Counted from the stretch's first letter, positions 1-14,045 are shown. The stretch is DNA of 64,000 bases from Epiperipatus broadwayi (GCA_028023455.1 JAQFVV010006216.1:2394445-2458444); one strand, 5' to 3'. The notes: generated from the sequence alone by a model not told the origin. Numbers and translations are program-made.

Positions 1-2550
1 TTATTTAAAATGAATCTTCTTTTAGTATTATTACTTTATAAAAATAAAATGTTAAAAACAGAATTGAATGATTCGTTTTGTCAAAGTGAAAATTCTATTA
101 AATATTTTTTAATATTATTCCTAAATTAGATTTTGAAAGATAGAAAATAACCTTAAGTCTAACCTGTTCTTCATAATAAAACTGATCATTAAAATATCAT
201 ATCACAACTACTGCCATTAAATCTTTTTTTTTTTAAATCAATAATACCTTTAATAATTTTAAAGAATATTAAATAAATTATCTGTTATTCTTTCAGAATT
301 TCAAAAAACTTACAAGATAAAGCATTTTTTAATTTAAGCAATATTTCTCATTTCAAATAAAACATATTTCTATTATACATATATAACAATGACCTCTATT
401 TCCCATTACAGAAGTATTTTACTTGACAAATGCCATTTTGTAAATATAAAGATCAAAATAAATGCCTTAAATATTTAGAAAGCTAAGTAAGTTTATGTAA
501 ATGCTGTAAAAAGAAATTTAAAAAAAGAAAAAACTTTTAATAAAATGTTTATTTTGTGAATCATTACAATTATAATTAAATGTTTATTTCGTGGATCATT
601 GCAAGTATAACTAAAAATACTATTACATACTTATTTATCATATGGTCAGTTGTTTGTGAGGTCAATGTTTGAGCACCCAAAAAAATCAGGTTGCAAAGTT
701 TTGCTTAATTACACAAAATAAAACTTTTTTCCTCTTTCTTCATAAATGTATCCAAAGAAACACTTTTGCTCTGCAATCTATTCTTATATGAGCCAACTGC
801 TCAAAACATGAAGATATTTGTTTTGGTATAGTATGCTAACACTACTTAAAGTATAGAATTGAATAATTTTAAATATTTATTTTCTTTTGTTTAATTATGA
901 AATTAATGTTCTTAATTTAATTCATATTTTTTTCTTGTTGATTTAATACAAAATATATATTAAAATAACAATTAAAAATATGGATTAAACTAATTAAAAT
1001 AGACAAGTATAAATTAACTAGTACATACTTAAAAAAAAAACAATACTATTCAATATAAATAAATTATAATATGTAGTACCTTCATTATTTACTATCAATA
1101 TAAATTTCAAAGTGGATGAAACAAAAGGCACTATTATTTGAATAAACACAAATAATATACTTATGAAAGTAACATCTCATAATTTACATTTAATTTTCAT
1201 CAAACAGCAGTAATCTTTTTCATTGTATTTCTTTTCATTTATTTTTCGTGAACAATCAGAGAATTCTAAATGGCAATAGCAATTAGATCATCAGATTAAT
1301 TACTCATGCCTATAATAGGTATTTCTTAAATAGAATATGAATACTATTTTCATAGAATAAACATAGTAATAATATATTCACTCAAAAATATAATGACTTT
1401 TTCAATCATGCAAACAGATTAACAGCTTTAATAAAATGAAACAATTTATATTCACAATTAAATTAGATGGTTCTATGTCAAATTAATCATTGCAGTGTCT
1501 ATTATAAGTGGGCAATCCTATCAACATATAAAAATAAACAAATGAGCAGACAAAATTTCTATATTCCAACCATTCCCTCTTATCACTCCTTATTATGTAG
1601 TAAAGATTTACACACATATTTGGAGTTCCAAAAATTGAAAAAAAAATTATATGTACCTTTTTAAATGTTAACAACTGCCAGACACAATAATGTTAAGACA
1701 AATATATAAATTATGTTACAGTCATATTTTACAAAGCCAGTTTACTATTTAATGAGTATATATTAAAACTTTACAAACTATAATAAGGACAACAATGCCA
1801 ATGCGATTTAGTTATAAAAAGTTCTAATGAATTGCTATATTTGATTTTATATATGGAAATATATCTTGTCTGAAAATTATCAATTATTTTAGTAACCGTT
1901 TTTAAAAATATTTGAATGAGGATAACTCTCAGATAATATCAACTAATCTTTCACTTATTAAATAAACCACAACAAATCTTTAGACTTCTATTTTTTAATA
2001 TTAACATTTTGTGATTCATCAACACAAATAATTTAGATCAAAAATATTATATTTATTAAAATTATCATAAATAATTTTTAAAAAATAATAGAATTATTTA
2101 TATAGTTTTCATAACTGCTTTGGATCAATAATAAAATAAATATCTAAAAATATTATAACCATACTTTCAAAACTATGTCTAAACTAATGAAAAAATAAAT
2201 AAAAAATAGCCCGAAAAATAAGAAATCAACAACTGACAAAAACTAGCAAATAAGGAGAAAAAAATTAAATTTTTAAGAACAGAATAGCAAACACATTTAA
2301 AAAACCTATCGTAACTTCCTAGCGTTTTTATTTTTGTTATAAAAAGATTCAAAAAAAAATATAATTATGGTATTTTTCACCTAAGTTTAACCTTAAATTA
2401 TTTGGTAAAACAGATAAATGCTATTTATATGTACATTTACATTATCATTTTGTTATTATATACTAGCTAGTTTGTAAAGATTTTATTTAATAATGTTGTA
2501 TACATGTATGTGTGTATACAGGCTAGTCAATATTAAAAATAATAATATGA
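1..2550. other. AT-rich non-coding stretch
   Basis: I see no gene, RNA or recognisable transposon here. The short frames at 1467-1664 (+) and 1483-1674 (-) overlap antisense and have no domain-like composition. Homopolymer A/T runs are common. Confidence 0.6.
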
Positions 2551-2850
2551 AAAAATAAATTAGTCTACTGCAAGAAGCAACATGCTAATTTGCATGTTAA
2601 TAAATTCTAACATTATGCAAATTAGCAAAGTTATTAAAATGCCTGCAGAATTTCTAATGGTAATCTGAAAAAAGGTCAGAGAAGTAGTAAAATGAAGTTA
2701 GAGTCAAAAAAGCAAGAGTTGAAAGCAGACTAGTGAAACTCTAAGTAAAATGAAAACTGATTGTATAGATTAGCAGTTGAAATTAGTTCCAATCAAAATA
2801 TAATTAGATACTAACTCAAGAAATGTATTTGAGCATTAAGGTGTTTACTG
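2551..2850 (+). repeat. Dispersed ~300-bp repeat, copy 1
   Basis: This stretch aligns by eye with 26972-27241. Shared landmarks are an AAAAATAAAT start, ATGCAAATTAGCAAAG near the middle, a following CTGCA motif, and an end of the form GAGCAnTAAGGTGnTTA. Copy 2 lies just upstream of a gypsy gag trace, so the repeat may be part of an LTR or leader. Copy 1 ends about 25 bp before the LTR-like unit at 2875. The copies are diverged and neither encodes anything. Confidence 0.55.
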
Positions 2851-2874
2851 TACTGAAGTAGTTTATATATATAT

Positions 2875-5116
2875 TGTAACGAGCACAGACGTTCGTTACA
2901 TTGTTTGTTTGTTTTTATATTATTAAACAAGTTAAAACAAGAAGTTCGCATTTAAAAATTTTCTTTAAGAATTAAAAATTGAAATTAAATATCATCTTAA
3001 ACTCGTACATGTTAAATCGCACAGATAATGAAAAATTATTAAAATAAAACTTTATTAAAGAAAAAGTATTTTAAAACTAAATTTTAAAAAGATTTGGAGA
3101 TAAAATTATATCTTTAAATTTATCTTTAAATATATTTTTGATTTGGAAAACAGGGTAATTAATCAGAAATGGAAATGATTGTTAATTAGTTAAATGTAAA
3201 CCAGCCTTGGGCATTTAAATGTAAAAACATCAGTCAGATAGGAAAACAATAGAAACTGTTAGCAAATAAGAAGAAATCCCTATGGAATCGGACCTCAACG
3301 AAAAGGATCATCACATCGATGACGTAATGTTAAGTCAATCTTTCAAAGTAATATAAAAGGACAAGTTTGGAAATTATTAATTAGTGAGTTATTGATTTAT
3401 TACGATGTGAGAGATATGTGTTAGTGCGGAAGTGAAGGAGAAGGGATTGAAAAAAGACGCACGATTCAATCCCTTCAGCTTTGCTAAGAAATAAAAAGAA
3501 ATGAACTATCGTTTTTCTACATTGAGGACCAGTTAAAGCAAAAAACCTCCGGATGGATAAATAAATCGGCCAACAGAATACCAATTTTAGGACGGCGTGG
3601 GAATTCACGTTCATGGCAAGCAACGGATACAGTTGGACGTTTTAAAAATCGTAAGAACTTTATATTCACTTAAAACAATAAGAACTCTAAATTTTAAAAA
3701 TTTTAGTAAATAATGCAATAGAATCCTATCTGACCAAACTAAATTCTTCATTAATAATGTTATTTGATGTATTTGTTATTTATTTATTTAAAATCATTTC
3801 CATTTATTTAACTTTGTTCTTTAAGTTTATTTATGATTTCTGTTTTCCGATAAATTAAAATATATCAATGTTAAACTTAAGTCGGGCGTGAATGGCTGTA
3901 TAGATTTGTAAAGTTATATTAGGGGAGGGTAATCTTAGGTTATTTGTTTCGTTGTTAAATTGGGTCAATGGATTGGATATATTGATGTAGTTAGTAGATG
4001 TAGTCGGAGATTCGCTACTGGCAGAATCGTTTATATATACGCCGCACTCTCCCGCTTTGCCTATGGAAGGAATTATAAGACACAGAGTGCAGTTCCTTTC
4101 TATGGAGTTTTTTTTTATTGCTCTTCTTGTCTGATAGATGTCATATTCCTATCTGATGAGGGTCAATGCCTTCTCTTAATCTTTTTGGTGCTGTCGTATT
4201 CCGTATTACATTGAATACATCGATATATCAGATGAATTGATGCCAGTTTGACTGCGAATTTTAGCCTAAGGTTAAATAGGGATAGAATATTTTATTTTCA
4301 AATGCAAATCTATGTAGTCTATTCATACTTGACCCTAAATAAAAATGCATTAAATTTAAGTTGTTTATAGACGCTTGCATGGATTGGTTATCGGTTAAGT
4401 ATGTTTTGGGTTTTCATATTTGATCAAAATATATAGACATTCGATAAATAATGATACCTTACGGTGAGTATCTAAAATGTATTTATTCGGATGTCTTTTA
4501 AGTTACTGGTGACAATGCAAGTATCTTATGGTGAATACTATTGGGTTACATATAAATTTCCCTCCGCAATTGTCAGTAATCAATAATTTTGTATTTTGAT
4601 CGTTTATGTTTTTTTTGAAATGTTTTTGACCGTGAAATCTATGTAACTGATCTATATTCAACATTATAAACAAGCTTTCATAAATTTATATGTGCGAACT
4701 TAATTAAAATGTAAAATTATAATATAATAGTAATTAAATGTAAATTAAAGTAAAGTTAAAAATAATGTTAAATGTTAAAATGTAAACTGATACTAAAACA
4801 ATTTTAAATCTTATATATATATATATATATGTGCGTAAATAAATGTTTGTATGCTAATTACTGGCAGTGGCTTATTTTATTTATTTTTTAATGTTGAAAT
4901 CTAATTAGATAAGATATTATATTATTTAATCTCTGCTATTCCACTGAGCTAGTGACATGGGCTAACGACCGGAACCAAAATATTTAAAAAAAAAAAAAAA
5001 AATTTTTTTTTTTTGACTTACGTATCTGCCTACTTTATAAATTTTTCTAGGTTCAAATGCCTAAATGGCGCCCCGTAGTGCAGTTTACGTTAAGTCGCCT
5101 TCTCCAGATCGTTACA
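2875..5116 (+). mobile_element. LTR-like unit 1 (probable solo LTR), 2.24 kb
   Basis: The unit begins TGTAACGA and ends TCGTTACA, an exact 8-bp terminal inverted repeat starting TG and ending CA as in retrotransposon LTRs. ATAT lies directly on each side, consistent with a 4-bp target duplication inside (TA)n. A TATAAAAG box is at 3352-3359, preceded by a CRE-like ATGACGTAAT. The first 25 bp can fold on themselves (TGTAACG paired with CGTTACA). The frame at 3960-4214 has no recognisable domain. No gag-pol follows, so I read it as a solo LTR of a Ty3/gypsy-type element; a non-autonomous DNA element with 8-bp TIRs is the alternative. A TA microsatellite lies inside at about 4812-4830. Confidence 0.6.
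3352..3359 (+). promoter_or_regulatory. TATA box of LTR-like unit 1
   Basis: An exact TATAAAAG, 477 bp into the unit, in a less AT-monotonous context than its surroundings. It fits a U3 promoter; transcription is inferred. Confidence 0.45.
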
Positions 5117-5130
5117 ATATATATATATAT

Positions 5131-8100
5131 TGTAACCTAGTGTTATTGACACTTGGTTTATTTGGCTTTGTTTCCACAGGAAAACAATGCAATCCTTTTC
5201 TAGGAAATAAAAAAGTAAAATAATAATAATATTAAGTGATTAATAAAATATGCTATTTACTCACTTTAACGTGTTTTAAGCAAATAACTAAAAAAATTTG
5301 GTAATCCAATATCATTTTGAAGAAGAGCATGAATAATTTAATTAAAATAGTAACAATAAGAGCAATTTAATATAGTATAAAAGCACATATTATAAACAGT
5401 AATTGATTTTGGATGGGTAGAGGGAGAGTAGATGAATATCTTATCATAAAGCACAATAACTTCTGATAGTTTTTAAATTAATTTAGATAATAATGTATAC
5501 AGAATTATACATCACTAATAAGCATTGTTAATTAAATATATTTATTATTTTTCATTATTTGTCAAATTACTTTGTAATTCATTTAAAATCATACGGAAAA
5601 CTATATGTCTGTAATAAGTTTTTTTTTTCTTTTCTTTTGTTATGTTATAATTAAATGATTATTTTTCTGTAAGAGGTCGCTAAAAGAAGACCGCCAAATT
5701 TTGAAGAAAGTTTAGTCTGACATTAGTTTTACAAGGAGGAAGCAGTACTGAAATTCGGTAACAAATTTTTTATTATTTTTTATTGCAGAAATAAATATAA
5801 GTCCAGTAAATTTTTAATAATATCATGCGTGGCTAATCCTATTTGATAAGATATTCTGTTTTCTATTGCCATCTACCTATTTTAAAGCTTTTTATACGCA
5901 AAAATGTACTATCTTATGCTAAAGTTCAAAATGACCGTATTGACTACAGTAATCACGGAAAATGTCATTATATTTAAATTAAGCAATATAAGTAATTTCC
6001 AGGAAATAAACAATTATTTGTTAACTTTACCTTATTTAATAATCTTTTCATGGTATAAAAGAAAAATTATAATTAAAAGAAATATTATAAAAGCCAAAAA
6101 AAGTTAACGAGAAACATTTCGCGCTCTTTCTAAAAGAAATTGTCTGCGTTTGAAAATAATGTAAGCTCCCCACGTTAAAATATGTTTTATTCACTGAAAA
6201 TTATCTAAAAATAATATTAATGATCAAGGATATTTACTTATGCACCTGTATATTTTTTTTTTAAAAAGAAAATATAAATTTTCTCAAGGCAGATATCAGA
6301 AAATTTGTATGCGTGCATTTTACGGAGAATTCCTTATTAAAGACAAATTACAATTCCTAGAGTAGGAATAAAAACTACAAACATTAGTGATTGAATTATA
6401 ACCATAATATAATATGTTATATTATACATCAATTTGAGTCGTTAAAACTTTATATCCACGTAAGTCAGCTGCAGTCCTTATAATAATAGTATTTTGGAAA
6501 ATTCGCGCATTATTTTATTCATAAGCCAGCTAGCTAAAAATGATATGTATCGCCAATAGTAAAAAGAAAAGAATTGTATATGTGACCGTCTATCGTCAAA
6601 TATTCGTCATGTTAAAATATGTATTGTTTTCTTGGATCCCCAAAATTATAGCAGTTAATTCAAGAAAGAGTTAACATCCAACGCTGCTAGGTTTTTCTTT
6701 GCCTAATTTATTAAGTGCACCAGAATGGAGGCAACTTTTATAGAAATGAAATAATAAAATGTGTTTCTTATTTTAAATTTTGCTTCGTGAACTACGAATG
6801 GATCAAGTTCTTCTTCTAGATAAATTGCCCAACGGAAAAACATTTTTCTAGTGAGATAATAAGCACTTGTTAAGTAATGATTTTTTTTTACTAATTTGTA
6901 AAATTATGTGTATTTTTTTTTATATCAACAGGTGAAAGGCTGTATAGTCAAGTAATATTTAAATGACCTTGTAATCATAAAGGTATGTTTTCATGTAATT
7001 ATTCTAGGTTAAATTTATATTCGACATGAAAAAAAAAAAAAAAATTTTTTTTATAAAATGTGTTTACTTATGATATGCATTATGGGTATAGATTTATATG
7101 TTAGATGCGTAAAAGAAGAAAAATTCAGATACTTAGTAGGTAAAATATTTAGTTAAAATTATCAGAAGTGATTAAAGAGAAGTGCTATACAGGATATTAC
7201 TTATTTAAAGTTTGAAACAAATTTATACTATGTTAATTGAAGAACTTATTCCCAATTATTCTTTATTAGTGCATTTACTTGATTTAGTTCAAGATACTAT
7301 ACTACCAAGTACTTGTTGAACGTTTCTTTGGCAAAGGTGAAAATTATTATTGTTTATTCTGTGTTATCCATTGATTTCAGACATTGATCTAAGTATACCC
7401 CGGAACATAAATTTATTGTAATTAGTGTATTTGCTGGTCTTGTCCCGATATAGCATTGGTATATGCTTAAGATTCGCATAAGTAATAATTGTAATGTCTT
7501 TATTTTGTGGGATGGAAAATGATCTCCCCAAAAGCTTTATTTTCCATGAGGGGAATAGATAAATCTAGTATTCGGGTATGTTTATAACCCAAGTGATCGC
7601 TTCTCAGAGTTAGGACGATCAATAATTTATATCGTATTTAGTGTATTTCATTCATTAAAATCCCAGGAGAGGATTATAATTGGTGTGTGTTCCTATTATG
7701 CCCAAGTAAGAGGCAAGGACCCACCAAACTATTTTAATGTAGTAGTTAACTCTACAGACCTTCGGTGTTATTCCATATTCCTCATGAGAAAATAGAGATA
7801 ATTCCACCACGGAAGGTGTTGAATATTGTGTTTTGTTTAGAAAGTTATGGCAAGATAATGGGTATATTGGAGGTTAATTCCTCAAGATCCATTTAGTAAA
7901 AATAGCGTGCTAGTATATATGATCAATGTCTGGATTGTGCGGCGGAATAGTGCTGGTAATACACACATAAGTCAATGGAGAGAGTAAGTTTAAAATTGCG
8001 TGATTTAGAAATTTTTATTTGCCAATGGAGGGTTCAAATACTAGGTTTAATTCGGGTTAATGATTAAGTAGCACTCACAATATAACTTATACTGAGGAAT

Positions 8101-9671
8101 ACAATGTGTATAACAACTTCAGTTGTTATTACGGTAAATATTAAAATAATAAGTGTAACTTCTGATGACTAACCCATAAATTATAATAAGTTATCTAAAT
8201 AAAAACTATCATTTAATTAAAGATATGATAATAAAAATCGTTTGTACACATTGCCTAGAATCAGATTATTTTTATTTTAAAACAAATAGTTAGTTAATAA
8301 AGTTAAGCAGCCGTTCATATAAGATACACTAAACGGATGAGTTGATGTATCGATAATAATATTTATTTGTTATATTCAATTTGCATAAATGTAAAAAGAA
8401 GATGAAGAAGTAGTTCGAATCCAAGTCTAAAAGTATAGACGAATTAATGTTAGTTATATTTTGTTTTATCCATATGGGATCGAATAAATTGTATATGTTT
8501 ATTTATTATGTTAATCATAAAGGATAGTTTTGTTAAACTGTAATAATAAATTATAATCTTGTTAAAATTTAATAATAAATTATAGTCTTGTTACAAGTTG
8601 TTTTGAGTCATTTTTCTTGTGTGCTAAATAAAAGTGTATTTGCATAATACTTGCAATACGTTCTTGAGTCCAAAATCATTTATGAAATCTTAAATTCAAT
8701 ACACCAGATAGACAATTGTAAGCAGATCAGAATATTTCAGTATATTTTAATTTAATAAGAATTATTTATGGAATTGGAAACTTCAGACCAAGACATTTTA
8801 TTTTATATGTGTGTAAAATCACTTTATTCCCAAACTAGTCGCTGTTGGTTGCACATTGTTCAGTACACCTTTAAGTGAAGTGTCTAAGTAATAAATCTTA
8901 GTGAAATTATTGTGTTGTCATGGATGATGGAAGGACACAAAAGCACCCTTGTCTTTTCATCATTCCGACTGAGATTCTGGATAAAATGGCTGTATTATTC
9001 AAAATTATGCGTTGTTATTGAATCTGGTTATCATTTCGTTAAATATTATAATAGTTGATATGTGAATGAAGACACCTGGAATTTAAGTAAAGTAAATGTT
9101 TCCTATAGCCGACCAGAATGTCAGTCATATGCGACAACACAATACTGCCGAGCATTTTATTAAATATAACAGAGAACCCTGAGATTAATGTCATTATTAT
9201 TAAGTGCTCTTAAATTAAGAATTGATTCATTATGATCAATATTACAAGCGTGGCATGGCTTAAGAGATTGAAACTTCTGATTGTATAATAATAAAATATT
9301 GAGATCATATTGGCAAATTAATGAATGTTTTGTTTTAGTCAGTAATATTAACAATGACATAAAATCATCATCATCATTGTCGAATAGTGCAAGTACTTAC
9401 AGCTCAGAGAATGTGTTTTGGATAGAGAAAGAATGTTAGTTTATTCTAAATTTTCTTTTTAAATTTATTTTATTAATGATAATTTTTTTTTATTCTATCT
9501 CTGTCTGAACTGCATATCGCTGTAGCTGAATTATTATAACTAACCTAACGTCGAGCTATATTAGATAAAAATATAGGGTTTGCTACCCGAATCATAGACG
9601 GAAGCGTTTAGGCTTTCCGAATTCCGAAAATTTCTTTAATAGAAGTGAAGTCTTTATTTTATTAGGTTAGA
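5131..9671 (+). mobile_element. LTR-like unit 2, 4.54 kb, right end decayed
   Basis: Begins TGTAACCTAG immediately after the 14-bp (TA)n that closes unit 1. The predicted right end is CTAGGTTACA; at 9662-9671 the sequence is TTAGGTTAGA, 8 of 10 matching, followed by ATATATAT and the next unit. A subterminal hairpin pairs AACCTAGTGT with ACACTTGGTT. TATAAAAG is at 6054-6061. No frame exceeds about 67 codons. The interior around 7.4-8.1 kb is more complex and GC-richer than the flanks, as expected for R/U5 sequence. The boundary is inferred from the decayed terminus, so it is less secure than unit 1. Confidence 0.5.
6054..6061 (+). promoter_or_regulatory. TATA box of LTR-like unit 2
   Basis: Exact TATAAAAG, 923 bp into the unit. 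A second similar box (ATTATAAAAG) lies about 30 bp downstream. Confidence 0.35.
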
Positions 9672-10460
9672 ATATATATTGTGACCTTTGGAAAATAAAT
9701 AGTAAAATTAATTTCTTAACTATTTATAAGCAAAAAAAAATTTTTTTTAGTTTAAGAAAAATTGAAAAGCTTTAACTGTCACAGTTATTAATTTCTCCAC
9801 CATATAGAGAAAATATGTTTGTATATATTTAAAATTATAGCTAGCATTATATAGAGAGATGGGGGAATTGGCTTTTGTACATGCTGCAATATCTGAAAAA
9901 TAAATATTTATATGTCTAAAATAAAAAGTCTTCGTGAATCGTAATATTTATCAATAAAAAAGATGATATAATTTGAAATTGAATTAGTTATAAATAGGTT
10001 TAAATTTATAGGAAATTATAAGATATTCTGAGCTAATATGAATCTGAACAAGCACTTTTCTTTATAGTATTGTGCATGTGTGTGGGTGTGGTGCGTATAT
10101 AGATTCTTTTTCCTTTGTAGAAATGTGTGCATTGTGCTCTGTATTATTTGATAATATAGTGTAAAATGAATTTATTTATATAAGAATTATTTATTGTTTT
10201 TAGCTCTAAAATTTAAGTTCTAAATAAAGAAATTGTTTAAATAATATCTTTATAAAATTCCCAGTAATTCTATATATATTTTTTGAATGGTTTTCATAAA
10301 TCAAAGGCAATGTGTTCGATAAATTGAGCTGAAGATAATAACCCAGACCTGACATTTAACAGGTGGGGGTCAAAATGTTAAATTTCTGAGAGAAAGTCAA
10401 AAATTAGAGAAAATCAGGCATGGGAAGAAGAAAGTGACAGATGATTTTTTTTTCTCTCCC

Positions 10461-10468
10461 TATAAAAG
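10461..10468 (+). promoter_or_regulatory. TATA box of LTR-like unit 3
   Basis: Exact TATAAAAG following a pyrimidine tract, 781 bp into the unit. Confidence 0.4.
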
Positions 10469-12699
10469 GCTAAGGAAAGTGAAAGGGAAGACTTCTAAAA
10501 ACTTCTCTCAAAGACTCTTTTTTAATTCAATCTCTGGTGGGTTTCCTCTAATTGTTTTTTCTCTCTTTAATTGACCTAACTTATTAAGAAGTGTAAAAAC
10601 ATTACTTAAATATGAGGGGCTAATTCAATTATAAATGGTGTACAATTCTTTTTCTCCAAGATCAATTATGACCAAATTAGCTCGTAATAAAAGACTTTGT
10701 ATTCAGTACCTCAATCTTTATATTGGGTTCTTTAAAGTTCATTTAAAGAAAGCATCTCAGGAAAAGTACTGCATCCACAGCTTGTTAATAAAACTCCAAG
10801 AAACAACCAAACTTTTATATAAAGTTGAATGACTAATCCATAATTGTTGTAACTAAAATTTGTTTGTTTTGATTGTGATTTGAACCTAAAATGATAAAAG
10901 GGAAAAGCATCTAAAAGTAATCTGCAGGACTTTTTAACCACTTTTAATTATTGCAATCAATGTAGCTACTTCTTGATTAAAGGAACTTTATGTGTGTCTA
11001 TAAAGTATATATCTATTTTCCAAGATAAATGAACTAAATGGTAATTGGTGTTGGTGGACAATAATATCAAGTCTTCAGACTTAGCCTTAAAAAAAGAGAC
11101 AATCTGTAATGTTTATTATTTATTTACTTTGCTTTATTTATATGTGTAGCATGTTTAATAGAAATTTAACAATTATATTAATTTTAATTTTTTTTAAAAG
11201 TTAAACAAAAGAAATGATTTTGATCCATCAAGACCCATTGAAGCTTAAAAAGAAAAGGGAATTAAAAATTGTTAACATGTCATAATGAGGGAGTATAAAT
11301 GCTTATATATTTGAAAAAAAAAAAAGGATAGAAAATATTTTTTATGATCAAAAGTATATGCTTAATATTAGATGAATGAAAAGTGATTGGATGATCATAT
11401 GAATAGTCGATGCTATGCTATATGTTAATTCGATCTGTTATAATTATAGATTGGCTGGGTGTTGCTGTGTGCTTGATTTTTAAATTAAGATAGTTCATGA
11501 GTTTGATTTGTGATCTGGTCAAACTTTGTCATCTGCATCCAGACTGTAATTGTCTTATATATGTATATAAGAAGCCATAAATGCTTGTTATTACTGAGGT
11601 AGTTATCTTACCACCTCATAGACTGGAAATAACTATCTCATAATTTATTCACTATTGCAGTAGGAATCGAGGACCAGTTCCAGCTCCATTTGCTTTATTT
11701 AAATAGGGGATTATTGATAGTTATTGATAGAGTTGTGGAAAATGTTATGCATGCCTATATAGAGTAAATGTATAGAGACTATAGTTCCTCACATGATTCT
11801 AGCCTCAGAAAATACTTCTCTGTGGCCAATGCAGACATTTGAAATTGTGAGTTGTTTAATTTCCCTTACTTAGACACTGATATGTGCATTATAAAGTGCT
11901 GCATAGGACTGTGGAATATCTAGAGGGTTTTGCAAGACAGGATAAAAGCTGCTTTGACGAGATTAGGGTTGTAGTCAGATATGTATGTTGAAGTGGGGGA
12001 TGACAAAAGAGTTTAATTTATAAGCTGACTGATCTGTAGTTGGAATTTGTGAGGGATACCAAAATTGAACATTGTCAAGCTGGGGCAACATAATGGCCTG
12101 TCAAAATATGCATAGTCGCTAAAGTTGAAAGCGGTGAATATTTAGCATGCATGAATGTAAAATTATGGTTTTTATATTTAAAATCATTAATTGGACCAAT
12201 TAGAGATTTTACATATCACATCATCTTTTCATAAAAAAATATAAGAGATTATTGCTTGTTGAAATAATTAAATTTATAATTATTATAAAGATGTTATTGA
12301 CTGCAGGAATAGTTCAATTTATAATGGTTGTAAAGATGGGGGGGGTAGAAATTGATAGGTTCGATGCAAATAATAAGAGAATTTCATATTATACTTAAAT
12401 ACGAAATTCTGATTCTGATTCCATGCATAAGCATGTTAATATTCAATTAAAAAATGGGTCAAGACAATGGTTAAGTTATAAAGAAATTTAGTTAACTTAA
12501 ATATATGTTATGTATCATTATTATCATGATTTAGTAAATTTCATATAATATTTGAGTGTAGTGATATTATAGATGTGTTTCTTTTTTTTTATTATTGTAA
12601 TAAAGATTTATTATGAATTTATATGCATGTCTTGTGTTTGATATTTCAAATATCTCCGAAATCTTTATCCAACACTATATCTAGAACTAATACCGAATT

Positions 12700-12985
12700 A
12701 CATTTCAATTTACATAAATCATTTATACTGATTGATTTCCATAATTTAAATTTATATAATTCATGGTTATGTTGACTGATTCCACAATTTAAATTTCCAT
12801 AATTCATTTTTATATTGATTGATTCCATGGTTGATTTATATAATTCATTGTTATATTGACTGATTCCATAGTTTATTTGCATAATTTATTTTTATGATTG
12901 ATTTCCATACTTCACTTACAGAATTGATTTCCTTGATCAATTTTCATGATTAATGTCCATGTTTCACTTCCATAGTTTACACTGG
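12700..12985. repeat. Degenerate minisatellite, ~55-60-bp unit
   Basis: Repeated modules of the form TGATTGATTCCATAATTTA followed by ATATAATTCAT recur about five times with drift. The minus-strand frame at 12646-12882 (78 codons) is low-complexity translation of this repeat (NYGISQ-like and NELYK-like blocks), so I do not call it a gene. It lies inside LTR-like unit 3. Confidence 0.7.
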
Positions 12986-14045
12986 CAAAAATGTAATAGA
13001 TTTAAAAGTACTAATTAAATTTGGGCAAACAGACGATATGAAATAGAATATAGAAAATAGCCAATTTAGGTATGTTAAATTTAGTCATTTGGTTCATTGC
13101 AATATTATGAATATTGGGAGCAGACATAAAAGCCCTTTCCTGCTTTTGGTATTTAATATGATTCCCACTGGTAAACTCACATTAAAGTTTAAATTAGCAA
13201 ATTTTGGGATCATATCCATTGCAATGTAATTGTTAATAATTGTACCTCTTTAGCAGATCTAGACCTTGAGGAAGAGTACTTCGATTATTAAATCTAAAAG
13301 CTAGCTTGGAAGTCAAGTAGTGTAAATATTAAAATTTGGAAAATACTATTCTTATAATAAGGATCATGAATTTCTAGTCGTTGGAAGACTTATATGTGTG
13401 TTGAAGAGAATAGGATTAAGAGTTATCAGTTAAGAACATATAAAGAAAAACATAACACAGACATTGTGTTATATAATTGTAACTACTGAAAGTGATGGAT
13501 GCTGAGAACGAAAAATAAAGTAGTGGAATTAAATGGTAAGGATTTATTTATAACATTTCTGTATCCTACTTTAAATCAAATAATAATTTTATATTATAAA
13601 CATAAGTTATGAGCTCTCCGCATCGATTATTAATTTATTTCTAGTCATGTATGAATTAAAAATGTATACAACATTCTCGTGGTTACCACTCGAGATCATG
13701 TATTTATATTAAAGTTGTTGTACAAAGTTGTCTCATTATTATTCAGTTAGTAATAAGAATTTATCATGGAAACATTTGCATAATTGTTACTAGGTTGAAA
13801 TCAAGACCATAAAAAAATTGAATCGGATTTATCAACAATATATATTTTTTTGAGAGACAAATTAATTACTTTTTCCATTGTCCTCTATAGTAATAAGCAT
13901 GGATTTCATAGTTACAATTTGGCACCCAGAAATACTTAATCTTATTTTTAATATCATTGGATAAACACACTAGTCACCCTTGTTTGATCCCAATGTTAGA
14001 TTCAATCGACTAGCTACTTGAAATAAAGTTGAGGTCACAATATAT

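Larger units (their letters stand above)
9680..14039 (+). mobile_element. LTR-like unit 3, 4.36 kb
   Basis: Begins TGTGACC and ends GGTCACA, an exact 7-bp inverted repeat with TG...CA termini. ATAT lies on both sides (9676-9679 and 14040-14043). A CCCTATAAAAGG promoter-like box is at 10458-10469, followed by a purine-rich leader. The 65-codon frame at 10635-10832 has no recognisable domain. A degenerate minisatellite lies near the right end (12700-12985). It abuts unit 2 with only 8 bp of (TA)n between them and has the same orientation. Confidence 0.6.

Noticed and set aside
3960-4214. 84-codon plus frame inside LTR-like unit 1
   Set aside because: No domain, no homologous frame in the sister units; likely chance.
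4925-4970. tRNA gene on the minus strand (TAGCTCAGTGG motif)
   Set aside because: Only a D-arm-like motif is seen; no anticodon stem or T arm in place.
5062-5076. TGGCGCC inside LTR-like unit 1 as a primer-binding site
   Set aside because: It lies before the end of the unit and is not preceded by an LTR-type CA end, so it does not fit the expected place.
12646-12882. 78-codon minus frame with repeating NYGISQ-like motif
   Set aside because: Explained by translation of a minisatellite.
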